A stretch of 64,000 nt of DNA from Stappia albiluteola (GCF_014050225.1 NZ_JACFXV010000043.1:248001-312000), one strand, 5' to 3'; counted from the first letter of the stretch, positions 35,842 to 44,423 are shown. Notes: generated by a model from the letters alone, not told the origin. Translations and numbers: made by a program.

Positions 35842-37401
35842 TCACGAAACCCGGCGGATTGCCCGGCGCTGAGGCGAGCGGGCGGGCGCCGGCGGGGGCG
35901 TATCCTCGACGGGAGGCATCGCTTCCAGCACGCGGACGGCCGGGAAGGTGACGATCGCTTCGGTGCCTTCGCGCAGCTTCGACTTCAGCTCGAACTTGCC
36001 GCCATGCATGGCGACAAGCGCCTGAACGATGGACAGGCCCAGGCCCGTGCCGGCCTCGGCGCTCTTGATTGCAATCGATCCCTGGCCGAAGGCCTGCATG
36101 ACGAGCGGGATCTCGTCCTCGGGAATGCCGGGCCCGTTGTCGAGGATCGACACGTATTGGCCGCCGCCGGCCGTCCAGCCGCACTTCAGCTGAACCTCGC
36201 CGTTTGCCGGCGTGAACTTCACCGCGTTGGAAATGAGGTTCAGGATCACCTGGCGTATGGCCCGTTCGTCGGCCCACAGGCGCGGCAGTCCATCCTCGAA
36301 GGATTCGGTGATGGTGATGTTCTTGTTGCGCGCGCGGATCGCCATCATGTGCCGGCAATCCTCGATGATGGCCGTCAGCGTGACAGCCTCCTCGCTCAGT
36401 TCGTACTTTCCGGCCTCGATGCGCGACAGGTCGAGGATCTCGTTGATGAGGTTGAGCAGGTGGCCGCCGGAATTGTGGATGTCGGCGGCATATTCGCGAT
36501 AGGTCTTGTTGCCGATCGCGCCCAGCAATTCGTTCTTCATCACTTCCGAGAAGCCCAGGATGGCATTGAGCGGCGTGCGCAGCTCATGGCTCATCGTCGC
36601 CAGGAAGCGGGACTTGGCGAGGTTTGCCTCTTCCGCGCGGCGGCGCGATTCGTCGGAAATCGCCTTGGCCTGCTCCAGCTCCGCGATCAGGTGGTCCTTC
36701 TGGGCGCGATATTCCAGCATGGTCACCGTGGAGGTGTGCAGCTGGTTGCCAAGCATCAGGAAGAAGCCCTGCGCGCCAAGCGCCATCGCCAGCATCGCAT
36801 AGTGGATCGGCGTCTGCTGATGCAGGAAGGTGAGGGCGATGGCGAGCGTGATCGGCAGGGTGGCCGCGGTCAGGGCCCGCGACACCGAAGACGACAGCAT
36901 CGTGCTCATGGCGATCACGATCAGCATGGTCGCGAATTGCAGGATCTCGAAACCGCCCTGCAGGTCCTTGTTCGGCGGCAACAGGAAAAAGGCCGCCCAG
37001 CTCAGTCCGTAGAGCAGGTCGCCGATCACCATCTGCCGCCGCCAGACCTTCAGGTCCTGTTCCTGGCCGCCGGCTCGTTCGAAGCGGCGGCAGGTGGAAA
37101 TGATCAGGCCGTGGGCCAGCAGGACGAAGAAAAGCCACGCGCTTATGACGATGGCATCGACCCAGAGCAGGGTGATCGCGCCGACGATGACGGCGAAGAT
37201 CGGCAGGGCGAAGGCCGCACTCAGCCGGTTCTTCACATAGATCAGCATCAATTCGTGATCGAAGGCAGGCGGTGTCCCGTCGACCGAGCTCAGCCTTTCG
37301 CGCGCGTCGCGCACGGTGCGGGCGACTTCGCGGCGCTTGAGTGCGCGCTCGCGGTTCATCGCCGTTTTTTCCTGGCTGCTCCTCGGCTTGTCGAGGGACA
37401 T
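35842..37401 (-). CDS. Membrane sensor histidine kinase (PleC/DivJ/PdhS-like)
   Basis: About 519 residues from ATG 37401 (a TTG six bases upstream is also open). N-terminal cytoplasmic tail, then about six hydrophobic segments (about residues 62-215) without large loops, a short coiled coil, H-box ATMSHELRTPLNAILGFSEVM (His about 285), and HATPase with N-box LNLISNAVKFTP, G1 LDNGPGIP and G2 GTGLGLSIVQALVAMHGG; no receiver domain. The DHp sequence (LRTPLNAILGFSE..DIHNSGGHLLNLINEILDLSRIEAG) is of the type in kinases that act on DivK in the CtrA cell-cycle network, but the assignment to that network is inference. No cognate regulator gene is adjacent. Confidence 0.87.
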   Translation of the reverse strand: MSLDKPRSSQEKTAMNRERALKRREVARTVRDARERLSSVDGTPPAFDHELMLIYVKNRLSAAFALPIFAVIVGAITLLWVDAIVISAWLFFVLLAHGLIISTCRRFERAGGQEQDLKVWRRQMVIGDLLYGLSWAAFFLLPPNKDLQGGFEILQFATMLIVIAMSTMLSSSVSRALTAATLPITLAIALTFLHQQTPIHYAMLAMALGAQGFFLMLGNQLHTSTVTMLEYRAQKDHLIAELEQAKAISDESRRRAEEANLAKSRFLATMSHELRTPLNAILGFSEVMKNELLGAIGNKTYREYAADIHNSGGHLLNLINEILDLSRIEAGKYELSEEAVTLTAIIEDCRHMMAIRARNKNITITESFEDGLPRLWADERAIRQVILNLISNAVKFTPANGEVQLKCGWTAGGGQYVSILDNGPGIPEDEIPLVMQAFGQGSIAIKSAEAGTGLGLSIVQALVAMHGGKFELKSKLREGTEAIVTFPAVRVLEAMPPVEDTPPPAPARSPQRRAIRRVS

Positions 37402-37594
37402 GGTCAATCACGATCCGCTGGTTATCGGAAGGTTCCGATCAATGGAAGTATTGAAGCCATCATGATCATAAACCCTTAATAAGCGGCTCAAAGACATGGT
37501 TAACGATTGATTGCGCAGCGGTTTTGCCGCGCAATACTTGCCAGGCGGAGTGCGGCGCGCGACAACGGCCGCAGCGAAAATGCGGGAGGACCAG

Positions 37595-38206
37595 ATGAAG
37601 CTTTATGACGGCGGGCGCGCGCCCAACCCGCGCCGGGTGCGGATATTCCTTGCCGAAAAGGGCGTCTCCGTGCCGCTGGTGCCGGTCGATATCATGGCGA
37701 AGGACCACAAGACCGATGCCTTCACCCGCATGAATCCGATGCAGCGCATCCCGGTGCTGGAACTCGACAACGGAGCGGTGATTTCCGAAAGCGTGGCGAT
37801 CTGCCGCTATTTCGAGGAGCTTTTTCCCGAACCCGCGCTGATGGGATCGTCGCCGCTGGAAAAGGCGACCATTGAGATGTGGAACCGCCGGGTCGAACTC
37901 GGCATCTTCAGCGCGGTCGCCGCCTCCTTCCGCCATGCCCATCCGGCGATGCGCGACCTCGAAGTGCCGCAGATCGGCGAATGGGCGCAGGCCAACCGGG
38001 AAAAGGCAATCGAGATGATGCGCTTCCTCGACGAGGAACTGGCCGGCCGCGATTTCGTCGCCGGCGACAGCTACTCGATTGCCGATATCACGCTCTATTG
38101 CGCGATCGATTTCTGCCGGCTGCCGAAGATCGAGATGCCGGAAGAGCTTCATCACCTGAAGGACTGGTACGAGCGCATGGCGGCACGGGAGAGTGCGAAG
38201 GCATGA
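37595..38206 (+). CDS. Glutathione S-transferase family protein
   Basis: 203 residues from ATG 37595 (site GGGAGGACC). N-terminal thioredoxin-like domain (PNPRRVRIFLAEKGV about 9-23; cis-Pro region RIPVLELDNG; ISESVAICRYFEELFP about 63-78) and C-terminal helical domain with AGDSYSIADITLYCAID (N-capping motif, about 147-163). Resembles the beta/zeta-like bacterial GSTs; substrate unknown. The TGA overlaps the ATG of the next gene (ATGA), so both are translated from one message. In the 190-bp gap before it an imperfect hairpin (about 37510-37535) is visible. Confidence 0.88.
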   Translation: MKLYDGGRAPNPRRVRIFLAEKGVSVPLVPVDIMAKDHKTDAFTRMNPMQRIPVLELDNGAVISESVAICRYFEELFPEPALMGSSPLEKATIEMWNRRVELGIFSAVAASFRHAHPAMRDLEVPQIGEWAQANREKAIEMMRFLDEELAGRDFVAGDSYSIADITLYCAIDFCRLPKIEMPEELHHLKDWYERMAARESAKA

Positions 38207-38865
38207 GCGCGTCGCGCGGCAACGGAGTCCTTTTTGCCGGTCGTTCGGTCGAGGCGATTGCGGTGGAGCTGTCCGGCTGCCGCCACTGTGCCGACTCTGT
38301 AGCAGTGGCGCAGCGATTACCGCACGAACCGCGACCGGTTTGCGTCCTCTCGCAAACCGCCAGAATCGCCATTTGCGGCCAGGCCCCCGGCACCCGCGTG
38401 CACGAGAGCGGCCGTCCCTATACCGATCCTTCCGGAGATCGCCTGCGCGACTGGATGGGGATCGGAAAGGACGTTTTCTACGATCCGGCAAAGGTTGCCA
38501 TCGTGCCGATGGGCTTCTGTTTCCCCGGGCTCGATGCCAAGGGCGGGGACAAGCCGCCCCGGCGCGAATGCCGGGCGCTCTGGCACGACCGCCTCTTTGC
38601 CGTCATGCCGCAGCTCGAACTGAAGCTCGCCATCGGCCAGTATGCGATCGACTATCATCTGCGCGATCTGCGGCGGGCTTCGGTGCGCGAAACGGTGGCG
38701 GACTGGAGAGAAGTTGTCGCCGAGAGCCTCGCACGCGATGGCGTCGCCACATTGCCGATGCCGCACCCGTCCTGGCGCAACAATGCCTGGCTCAAGGCCA
38801 ATCCGTGGTTCGAGGAGAGCGTGCTGCCATTCCTGAAGGCCGAGGTGGCCCGGATGATCGTCTGA
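38203..38865 (+). CDS. Uracil-DNA glycosylase family protein
   Basis: 220 residues. Contains RIAICGQAPGTRVHESGRPYTDPSGDRLRDWMGI (about 58-92), matching motif A of the UDG superfamily (GQAPG/GEAPG loop), and MPHPSWRNNAWLKANPWFEESVLPFL (about 188-213), matching motif B with the HPS signature. An N-terminal CRHC pair could be part of an Fe-S or zinc site, but only two of four expected cysteines are obvious, so a cluster is doubtful. Members in alphaproteobacteria are annotated as UDG-family with unproven activity. Translationally coupled to the upstream GST. Confidence 0.83.
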   Translation: MSASRGNGVLFAGRSVEAIAVELSGCRHCADSVAVAQRLPHEPRPVCVLSQTARIAICGQAPGTRVHESGRPYTDPSGDRLRDWMGIGKDVFYDPAKVAIVPMGFCFPGLDAKGGDKPPRRECRALWHDRLFAVMPQLELKLAIGQYAIDYHLRDLRRASVRETVADWREVVAESLARDGVATLPMPHPSWRNNAWLKANPWFEESVLPFLKAEVARMIV

Positions 38866-38934
38866 TCGAGCGAAGGCAGCAAAGAATGAGGAAATAATTT
38901 CCGGAATCTGAATATTCATGGCGTGATATTGAAA

Positions 38935-38964
38935 TTGAAACGCAGTTTCGGCTTGCTGTTTAGA
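38935..38964 (+). promoter_or_regulatory. Possible promoter and autoregulatory dyads of the Lrp-type gene
   Basis: TTGAAA (38935-38940) and TTTAGA (38959-38964), 18-base spacer, about 73 bases before the ATG. The -35 overlaps a perfect inverted repeat GAAAC-GCA-GTTTC (38937-38949), and a second palindrome TGAATATTCA lies just upstream (38909-38918). AT-rich dyads before an Lrp/AsnC gene are typical of autoregulation, but the exact site is inference. Confidence 0.4.
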
Positions 38965-39036
38965 AGATGAATCCAATAGGGTTGCCGCAGCGCATGGCGC
39001 CGGAGCGCCGTCACCACTCAATGCGGATAACCCATC

Positions 39037-39528
39037 ATGATCGACCGGATCGACCGCCGTATCCTTGCTATCCTTCAGGAGGACTGCACCGTGCCCGTTG
39101 CCGAAATCGGCCGCAGGGTAGGGCTTTCAACCACTCCCTGCTGGCGACGGATCCAGAAGCTGGAAGAGGAAGGCGTCATCCAGCGCCGCGTCGCCGTGCT
39201 CGATCCGAAGAAGGTCAACTGCAAGGTGACGGCCTTCATCGCAATCACCACGAGCCAGCACAATGCCGACTGGCTGAAGAAATTCGCCGACGTGATCAGC
39301 GAGTTTCCGGAAGTTGTTGAATTCTATCGCATGGCGGGGCAGGTGGACTATTTGCTGCGGGTCGTCGTGCCAGATATCGAGGCCTATGACGCCTTCTACA
39401 AGAAGCTCATCGCGAAAATCGACATCTCTGACGTGTCGACGACCTTCGCGATGGAGCAGATCAAATGCACCAACGAATTGCCGTTGAACTATGTCGGCGC
39501 CGAAAAGCCGCGGGAGCCGGTTTCCTGA
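39037..39528 (+). CDS. Lrp/AsnC family transcriptional regulator
   Basis: 163 residues. N-terminal winged helix-turn-helix (DRIDRRILAILQEDCTVPVAEIGRRVGLSTTPCWRRIQKLEEEGVIQ, about 3-50) and C-terminal RAM effector domain (about 65-150; FPEVVEFYRMAGQVDYLLRVVVPDIEAYDAFYKKLI). Such regulators form octamers and sense amino acids. Neighbouring amino-acid metabolic and transport genes (PLP enzyme, ABC transporter at 40.5-44.2 kb) are possible targets, but the Lrp gene faces them with convergent orientation, so this is a guess. Confidence 0.9.
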   Translation: MIDRIDRRILAILQEDCTVPVAEIGRRVGLSTTPCWRRIQKLEEEGVIQRRVAVLDPKKVNCKVTAFIAITTSQHNADWLKKFADVISEFPEVVEFYRMAGQVDYLLRVVVPDIEAYDAFYKKLIAKIDISDVSTTFAMEQIKCTNELPLNYVGAEKPREPVS

Positions 39529-39550
39529 TCCGGCCTGCCGCGGCCGATCC

Positions 39551-40432
39551 TCATTTCCTGTCGGCGTTTTCCAGGCGGGCGATCAGGCTGGACGTATCCC
39601 AGCGGCGTCCGCCCATCGCCTGCACTTCCGCATAGAACTGGTCGACGAGCGCGGTGATCGGCAGGCGCGCGCCGGTCTCGTTCGCCGTCTTCAGGCAGAT
39701 GCCGAGGTCCTTGCGCATCCAGTCGACGGCGAAACCGAAGTCGAACTTGCTGTCGCGCATCGTCTGCCAGCGGTTTTCCATCTGCCAGGATTGCGCCGCG
39801 CCCTTCGAAATGACGTTGATGACCTTCTCCACATCGAGGTCCGCCTTCTTGGCGAAATGGACCGCTTCGGAAAGGCCCTGAACAAGGCCGGCGATGCAGA
39901 TCTGGTTGACCATCTTCGTCAGCTGGCCGGCGCCTGCCGGTCCCATCAGGCCGACCATGCGGGAGAAGCTGTCGATCACCGGCTTCGCCTTGTCGTAGTC
40001 CGCCTCGTCGCCGCCGACCATGACGGTCAGCGCGCCGTTTTCGGCACCCGCCTGGCCGCCGGAAACCGGCGCGTCCAGGAAGCCGCATCCCTTGGCCTTG
40101 GCTGCCTGATGGAGCTCGCGGGCGACGTCCGCGCTTGCCGTCGTGTTGTCGATAAAGATCGCACCGGCCTTCAGGCCGTGGAAAGCGCCATCCGGTCCGA
40201 CGGTAACTGCGCGCAGGTCATCGTCATTGCCGACGCAGCAGAAGACGAAATCGCAGCCCTCTGCGGCCTCGCGGGGTGTCGCGGCATGTTTGCCGCCGAA
40301 TTCGGCAGCCCATTTCTCCGCCTTGGCGGCCGTGCGGTTGTAGACAGTGACGTCATGCCCGCCCTTGGTCCTCAGATGCCCCGCCATGGGATAGCCCATG
40401 ACGCCCAGGCCGATGAAGGCAACTTTTGCCAT
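39551..40432 (-). CDS. NAD(P)-dependent 3-hydroxyisobutyrate dehydrogenase family oxidoreductase
   Basis: 293 residues of the beta-hydroxyacid dehydrogenase family. Rossmann motif FIGLGVMGYPMAGHL (residues 5-19), substrate loop DAPVSGGQAGAENGALTVMVGG (about 118-139), catalytic Lys in GAGQLTKMVNQ (about 173), and C-terminal helical domain with KDLGICLKTANETGA. Candidates are 3-hydroxyisobutyrate, tartronate semialdehyde or glyoxylate/succinic semialdehyde reductases; sequence alone does not separate them. Convergent with the Lrp gene (22 bases between stops). Confidence 0.86.
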   Translation of the reverse strand: MAKVAFIGLGVMGYPMAGHLRTKGGHDVTVYNRTAAKAEKWAAEFGGKHAATPREAAEGCDFVFCCVGNDDDLRAVTVGPDGAFHGLKAGAIFIDNTTASADVARELHQAAKAKGCGFLDAPVSGGQAGAENGALTVMVGGDEADYDKAKPVIDSFSRMVGLMGPAGAGQLTKMVNQICIAGLVQGLSEAVHFAKKADLDVEKVINVISKGAAQSWQMENRWQTMRDSKFDFGFAVDWMRKDLGICLKTANETGARLPITALVDQFYAEVQAMGGRRWDTSSLIARLENADRK

Positions 40433-40521
40433 AGCGTACTCTCTCCCGAATGTTTGCTGCGCCCGCCCGTTCCCGGGAAACGGTCCAATAGGGTTCGACA
40501 GGGTTTTTAGAAGAGGCGGGC

Positions 40522-40544
40522 GCGGCTGTCACGCCAACAGCCGC
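40522..40544. terminator. Hairpin between two minus-strand enzyme genes
   Basis: Perfect 8-bp stem GCGGCTGT/ACAGCCGC with loop CACGCCA, eight bases downstream (minus strand) of the PLP enzyme stop. No adjacent T-run, so termination is possible but weak. Confidence 0.4.
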
Positions 40545-40552
40545 AGGACGGC

Positions 40553-41704
40553 CTATTTACGGCCGAGCGCCTGTTCGAGATCCGCAACCAGATCCTCCAC
40601 GCGCTCGATGCCGATGGAGAAGCGCAGCAGGTTCTTCGCCACGCCCGTGGCGTCTCCCTCGATCGTGTAGCGGTGCTCCACCAGGCTCTCCACGCCGCCG
40701 AGCGACGTTGCCCGCTTGATCAGGTTGAGCCTGCCGGCAACTTCGAGCGCGGCCTCCGCGCCGCCTTCGACGAGAATGGAGACGAGATAGCCGTAGCCGC
40801 CCGACATCTGCGCCTTTGCCAGCTCATGGCCCGGATGGGTTTCAAGCCCCGGATAGAGCACGCGTTCGACGCGGTGATGGGTCGAGAAGCGCTCGGCGAT
40901 TGCCTGCGCATTGGTGCACATGCGCTCCATGCGGATGCCGAGGGTCCGCAAGCCGCGAAGCAGGAGATAAGCCTCGAACGGTCCCATCACGGCGCCGGCA
41001 TCGTGGCGCTCCTCGCGGATGAAGGTCCAGGCGTCGGAATTGGCATCGCTGGTCGATACGATGCCGCCAAGAGCGTCCGAATGGCCATTCAGCGCCTTGG
41101 TGGTGGAATGAAGCACCAGGTCGGCGCCGAGGGCGAGGGGCTTCATCAAAAGCGGTGTCGCCGCCGTCGCATCGACCGCCAGAACGCCGTCCGCCTTGTG
41201 CGTGGCTTCGGCGGCCTTGGCGATGTCGGCGATCGCAAGGCCCGGATTGGAAGGAACCTCGATGAGCACCAGGGCAGGGCCGGTCTCGCGGATCGTTTCG
41301 CAGAATTGCTCGATTTCGGTCGCGTCCGCCTCGACAAGGGCTATGCCGTTGCGGGCGCAGTGTTTACGCAGCCAGGCTGTCGTGCCCCAATAGATCCCCG
41401 ACTGCACAAGGATCGAACCGCCCGGTTTGGCGCTGCGCACCACCGCTGCGACCGCCGCCATGCCGGACGCGAAAAGCCGGCTGTCTGCGGCACCCTCCAG
41501 GTCCGCCACCAGCGCTTCGATCTGCCGGAACAGGTCGTTGTCGTCGCGGCTGTAGAGGTGGGCGGGGCTGGTAAGCTTGTAGTTGCGGTCGCGCACGAAT
41601 GTGGTCGACGGCAGGATCGCCGGAACCACGGCGCCCGTCGACGGGTCGACACCGCCGCCGGCATGCGCAAGCAGGGTGTCGGGATGCAGGGATTTCTCGG
41701 CCAT
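40553..41704 (-). CDS. Trans-sulfuration PLP enzyme (cystathionine gamma-synthase/beta-lyase family)
   Basis: 383 residues of the Cys/Met metabolism PLP family. Visible: HLYSRDDNDLFRQIEALVADLEGA (YSR phosphate-binding, about 48-71), FASGMAAVAAVV (about 77), IEVPSNPG with VDATAATP (PLP-stacking/Asp), and the PLP lysine in LHSTTKALNGHSDALGG (about 193-209). Ends with SLGGVESLVEHRYT and RFSIGIERVEDLVADLEQAL. Cystathionine gamma-synthase, beta-lyase or gamma-lyase activity cannot be told apart by eye. Directly downstream of the amino-acid ABC transporter genes (45 bases from the second permease), so possibly part of that operon and acting on the imported amino acid. Confidence 0.88.
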   Translation of the reverse strand: MAEKSLHPDTLLAHAGGGVDPSTGAVVPAILPSTTFVRDRNYKLTSPAHLYSRDDNDLFRQIEALVADLEGAADSRLFASGMAAVAAVVRSAKPGGSILVQSGIYWGTTAWLRKHCARNGIALVEADATEIEQFCETIRETGPALVLIEVPSNPGLAIADIAKAAEATHKADGVLAVDATAATPLLMKPLALGADLVLHSTTKALNGHSDALGGIVSTSDANSDAWTFIREERHDAGAVMGPFEAYLLLRGLRTLGIRMERMCTNAQAIAERFSTHHRVERVLYPGLETHPGHELAKAQMSGGYGYLVSILVEGGAEAALEVAGRLNLIKRATSLGGVESLVEHRYTIEGDATGVAKNLLRFSIGIERVEDLVADLEQALGRK

Positions 41705-41749
41705 GCAGGCAGCTCCGGAAAGAGAGAGTTGTATTATATCAGAAATTTA

Positions 41750-42589
41750 TCAGGAACGCTTCAGGTGGCGTGTGAGCCGCGCCTCGATTACGTCCCAGGT
41801 CTGCCTGAGGGCTTCCACCAGCACCAGATACATGACCGCGGCCCAGATATAGGCCTGGAAGTCATAGGAGCGGGAATAGGCGCGGCGCGTCTCGCCCATC
41901 AGGTCGTAGATGGTGATGATTGAGGCAATGGCGGATCCCTTGATCATCAGGATGATCTCGTTGCCATAGGGCCGAAGCGCCACGATCATCGCCTGCGGCA
42001 GGATCACCTTCCAGAAGATCACCGCCTTGTGGAGGCCCAGCGCCGCCGCCGCTTCCCATTGACCGCGGGACACATTCTGGATCGAGCCGCGCAGGATCTC
42101 CGCCTGATAGGCGGCAGTGTTCAGTGAGAAGGCGAAGATGGCGCAGTACCAGGCGTCGCGGAAGAACCACCACACGCCGGCGTCCTTCAGGAACGGCTGG
42201 AAGGTGCCTGCACCGTAATAGACCAGGAATGTCTGCGCGAGCAGCGGCGTACCGCGGAAGAAATAGACATAGGCATAGGAAATGCCGTTGAGGATGGCGG
42301 AACGGGACATGCGCATCGCCGCGACCGGCAGCGACAGCAGGCAGCCGACGACAAGCGAGATGGTTACCAGTTCGACGGTGACGACGAAGCCGGAGACAAA
42401 CTTCTCGCCGTAGCGCTCAATGAAGTCGGGATTGAAGCTCTCCGCCATGAAGAGCACAAGGCCGACGACGGCGGCGGCCCAGACGCCCATCAGGGCATAG
42501 CCGGTCAGGCGGGCCTTGCTCCAGGCTCTTGACGGCGGAACCGTGGGCGCTGCGGACGCCTCGACCTTCTGTTCGGCGCGGTCGCTCAT
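41750..42589 (-). CDS. Polar amino-acid ABC transporter permease (HisM/ArtM-like)
   Basis: 279 residues from ATG 42589, whose ATGA overlaps the stop of the partner permease; an open frame continues upstream to 42796 but runs through that partner. One N-terminal membrane segment then the His/Glu/Gln/Arg/opine permease core with YFFRGTPLLAQTFLVYYG (about 125-142) and the EAA loop EAAAALGLHKAVIFWKVILPQA (about 190-211). Forms a heterodimer with the next permease. Its N-terminal cytoplasmic extension (about 30 residues) is longer than in the partner. Confidence 0.9.
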   Translation of the reverse strand: MSDRAEQKVEASAAPTVPPSRAWSKARLTGYALMGVWAAAVVGLVLFMAESFNPDFIERYGEKFVSGFVVTVELVTISLVVGCLLSLPVAAMRMSRSAILNGISYAYVYFFRGTPLLAQTFLVYYGAGTFQPFLKDAGVWWFFRDAWYCAIFAFSLNTAAYQAEILRGSIQNVSRGQWEAAAALGLHKAVIFWKVILPQAMIVALRPYGNEIILMIKGSAIASIITIYDLMGETRRAYSRSYDFQAYIWAAVMYLVLVEALRQTWDVIEARLTRHLKRS

Positions 42590-43299
42590 CGGCGAACCTC
42601 CCCGCGCTTCGTCCAGGCCTCGATCCTGTTGAGGCCTACCGAGGAGAACATGGCGAGGACGAGATAGATCAGGCAGGCAACGCCGAAGAAGAGAAACGGT
42701 TCCTTGGTGACGCGGGCGGCGATGCCGGATTGTCGCACGATGTCGGAAAGCCCGATGACGGAAACGAGCGAGGTTTCCTTGAGCAGGATGAGCCACAGAT
42801 TGCCGAGAGCCGGGAGCGACAGGCGGATCAGTTGCGGCAGGATGACGAGGCGCATCGTCTTGAAGCGGGAGATCCCGAGCGCGTACGCGCCTTCATATTG
42901 GCCCTGCGCGATACCGCGGAAAGCGGAAAGAAACGCTTCCGAAGCATAGGAGGAAAACACAAAGGCAAGGGCGATCATGCCCGCGACAAAGGAATTCACC
43001 TCGATCCGCACGTCGCCGAACAGGGCGCCGAGGGCTTGCTGCAGAAGGATCTGCCCGCCGTAATAAACGAGGAAGAGGGTAAGAAGCTCAGGCAGGCCGC
43101 GAAAGATCGTCGTGTAGATGTTGGCGGCGGCCCGCAGGCTCGGTTCCTCGGATTTCTTGGCAAGGGCCAGGACGAAGCCGAGCAGCAGCCCGAAGGGAAG
43201 GGTGGCTACGGCGAGCAGGACGGTGATCAGCACGCCTTGCGCGATCTCGTCGCCCCAGCCATCCGGTCCGAAGGAAATGAGTATCAGGATTTCGTCCAT
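42586..43299 (-). CDS. Polar amino-acid ABC transporter permease (HisQ/ArtQ-like)
   Basis: 237 residues with five to six hydrophobic segments, the family segment IFRGLPELLTLFLVYYGG (about 66-83) and EAA loop QYEGAYALGISRFKTMRLVILPQL (about 135-158). Pairs with the overlapping downstream permease. Comes after the binding-protein gene with a 112-base gap holding a strong hairpin. No ATP-binding subunit is encoded in the window, so the ATPase must be elsewhere or shared. Confidence 0.9.
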   Translation of the reverse strand: MDEILILISFGPDGWGDEIAQGVLITVLLAVATLPFGLLLGFVLALAKKSEEPSLRAAANIYTTIFRGLPELLTLFLVYYGGQILLQQALGALFGDVRIEVNSFVAGMIALAFVFSSYASEAFLSAFRGIAQGQYEGAYALGISRFKTMRLVILPQLIRLSLPALGNLWLILLKETSLVSVIGLSDIVRQSGIAARVTKEPFLFFGVACLIYLVLAMFSSVGLNRIEAWTKRGEVRR

Positions 43300-43363
43300 G
43301 CCAGGATAGCTTCCTCGAGACGCTGGCAGCCCTCAGGGGCTTGCGTCTTCCAGCAGGAACTCC

Positions 43364-43396
43364 GCATCCCGGCGCGGATGGTCTGCGCCGGGATGC
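43364..43396 (-). promoter_or_regulatory. Intercistronic hairpin between binding-protein and permease genes
   Basis: Perfect 12-bp stem GCATCCCGGCGC (43364-43375)/GCGCCGGGATGC (43385-43396), 9-base loop, 15 bases downstream of the binding-protein stop. No T-run follows on the minus strand. Stable hairpins here typically protect the upstream message from 3' exonucleases or partly terminate, giving more binding protein than permease. Confidence 0.65.
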
Positions 43397-43411
43397 AACG
43401 GTGGCAGGACG

Positions 43412-44188
43412 TCAGCCGCCGTAGACGTCGAAGGCGAAGTACTTGTCGTTGATTTCCTTGTACTTGCCGTTGGCGCGGATCGCGGCGATCGCCTCGTTCA
43501 GCATTTCGCGCAGGTCGTCTTCGCCCTTGCGGACGGCGATGCCGGCGCCTTCGCCGTTGATCACCGGATCGGGCTGCAATGCGCCGAGGATCTTGCAGCA
43601 GGCGCCTTCGGTGGCGTTCACCCAGTCGGACAGCACGACCACGTCATCGATGGCGGCGTCGAGGCGGCCGGATTCCAGATCGAGCTTGTATTCGTCCGGG
43701 GTCGGGTAGAGCTTCAGCTCCGCATCCGGGAACTTGGCTTCGGCGTAGTTGGAGTGCGTGGTCGACGACTGTGCGCCGAGCGTGATGCCCTTCAGGTCTT
43801 CCGGGGTGACGCCGGCCAATTTGCTGTCCTTCGGGACGGCGATTGCCGGGCCGGTGTTGTAGTACTTCTTGGTGAAGTCGACCTTTTCCTTGCGCTCGTC
43901 GGTGATCGACATCGAGGCAATGATCGCGTCGAACTTGCCGGCCTGCAACGCCGGAATGATGCCGTCCCAATCCTGGGTGATGAATTCGCACTCGACCTTC
44001 ATCTCGTCGCACAGCGCCTTGGCGATGTCGATGTCGAAGCCGACGAGCTGTCCGTCGGAGGTCAGGTTGTTGAACGGAGGATAGGCGCCCTCGGTGCCGA
44101 TGCGCACCTTGGTCCAGTCCTTGGCCTCAACACCGCCGGCAGCCGCGAGAAGCAAAGCGGCCGCTGCCGCCAATCGCATCAAACGCAT
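43412..44188 (-). CDS. Basic amino-acid ABC transporter substrate-binding protein
   Basis: 258 residues with Sec signal peptide (residues 1-23, ending GGVEA). Family 3 solute-binding fold like ArgT/HisJ: RIGTEGAYPPFNNLTSDGQLVGFDIDIAKALC (about 29-60; signature of the family), WDGIIPALQAGKFDAIIASMSIT with ligand-contacting residues, and DERKEKVDFTKKYYNTGPAI. Specificity for Lys/Arg/Orn/His or opines is not resolvable. First gene of the transporter operon; promoter in the 235 bases upstream was not fixed. A Cys-Cys pair (ACCKI) in the mature part is typical for the ArgT group. Confidence 0.9.
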   Translation of the reverse strand: MRLMRLAAAAALLLAAAGGVEAKDWTKVRIGTEGAYPPFNNLTSDGQLVGFDIDIAKALCDEMKVECEFITQDWDGIIPALQAGKFDAIIASMSITDERKEKVDFTKKYYNTGPAIAVPKDSKLAGVTPEDLKGITLGAQSSTTHSNYAEAKFPDAELKLYPTPDEYKLDLESGRLDAAIDDVVVLSDWVNATEGACCKILGALQPDPVINGEGAGIAVRKGEDDLREMLNEAIAAIRANGKYKEINDKYFAFDVYGG

Positions 44189-44423
44189 CGTATCTTTCCC
44201 CTGTCTTCTGCTTGTTATGGAAGGAACACCCTGTGACGCCCTTCAAACTACCGCGCATACTCCCACCAAATTTCCGGCGGATTCAACAAGTTTGCGCAAA
44301 ATATCCCCCGTGTCGCAGCGATTTCCTGCGCTCTCGCGCGCGGTGAAGCCTGCCGCCGGGGGCGAAACGCAGGCCGGTTAGCCGGCTTTTCGAGAATCGG
44401 CGGCGGCGGATGCGCCGGGCCGC

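Noticed and set aside
37495-37516. Possible CtrA site (TTAA-N7-TTGC) near the histidine kinase start
   Set aside because: Second half does not match TTAA; one half-site is expected by chance.
44370-44400. GCCGG-TTAG-CCGGC-TTTT as a terminator for moeA
   Set aside because: The T-run is on the plus strand, but moeA is transcribed on the minus strand, so the orientation is wrong for it.
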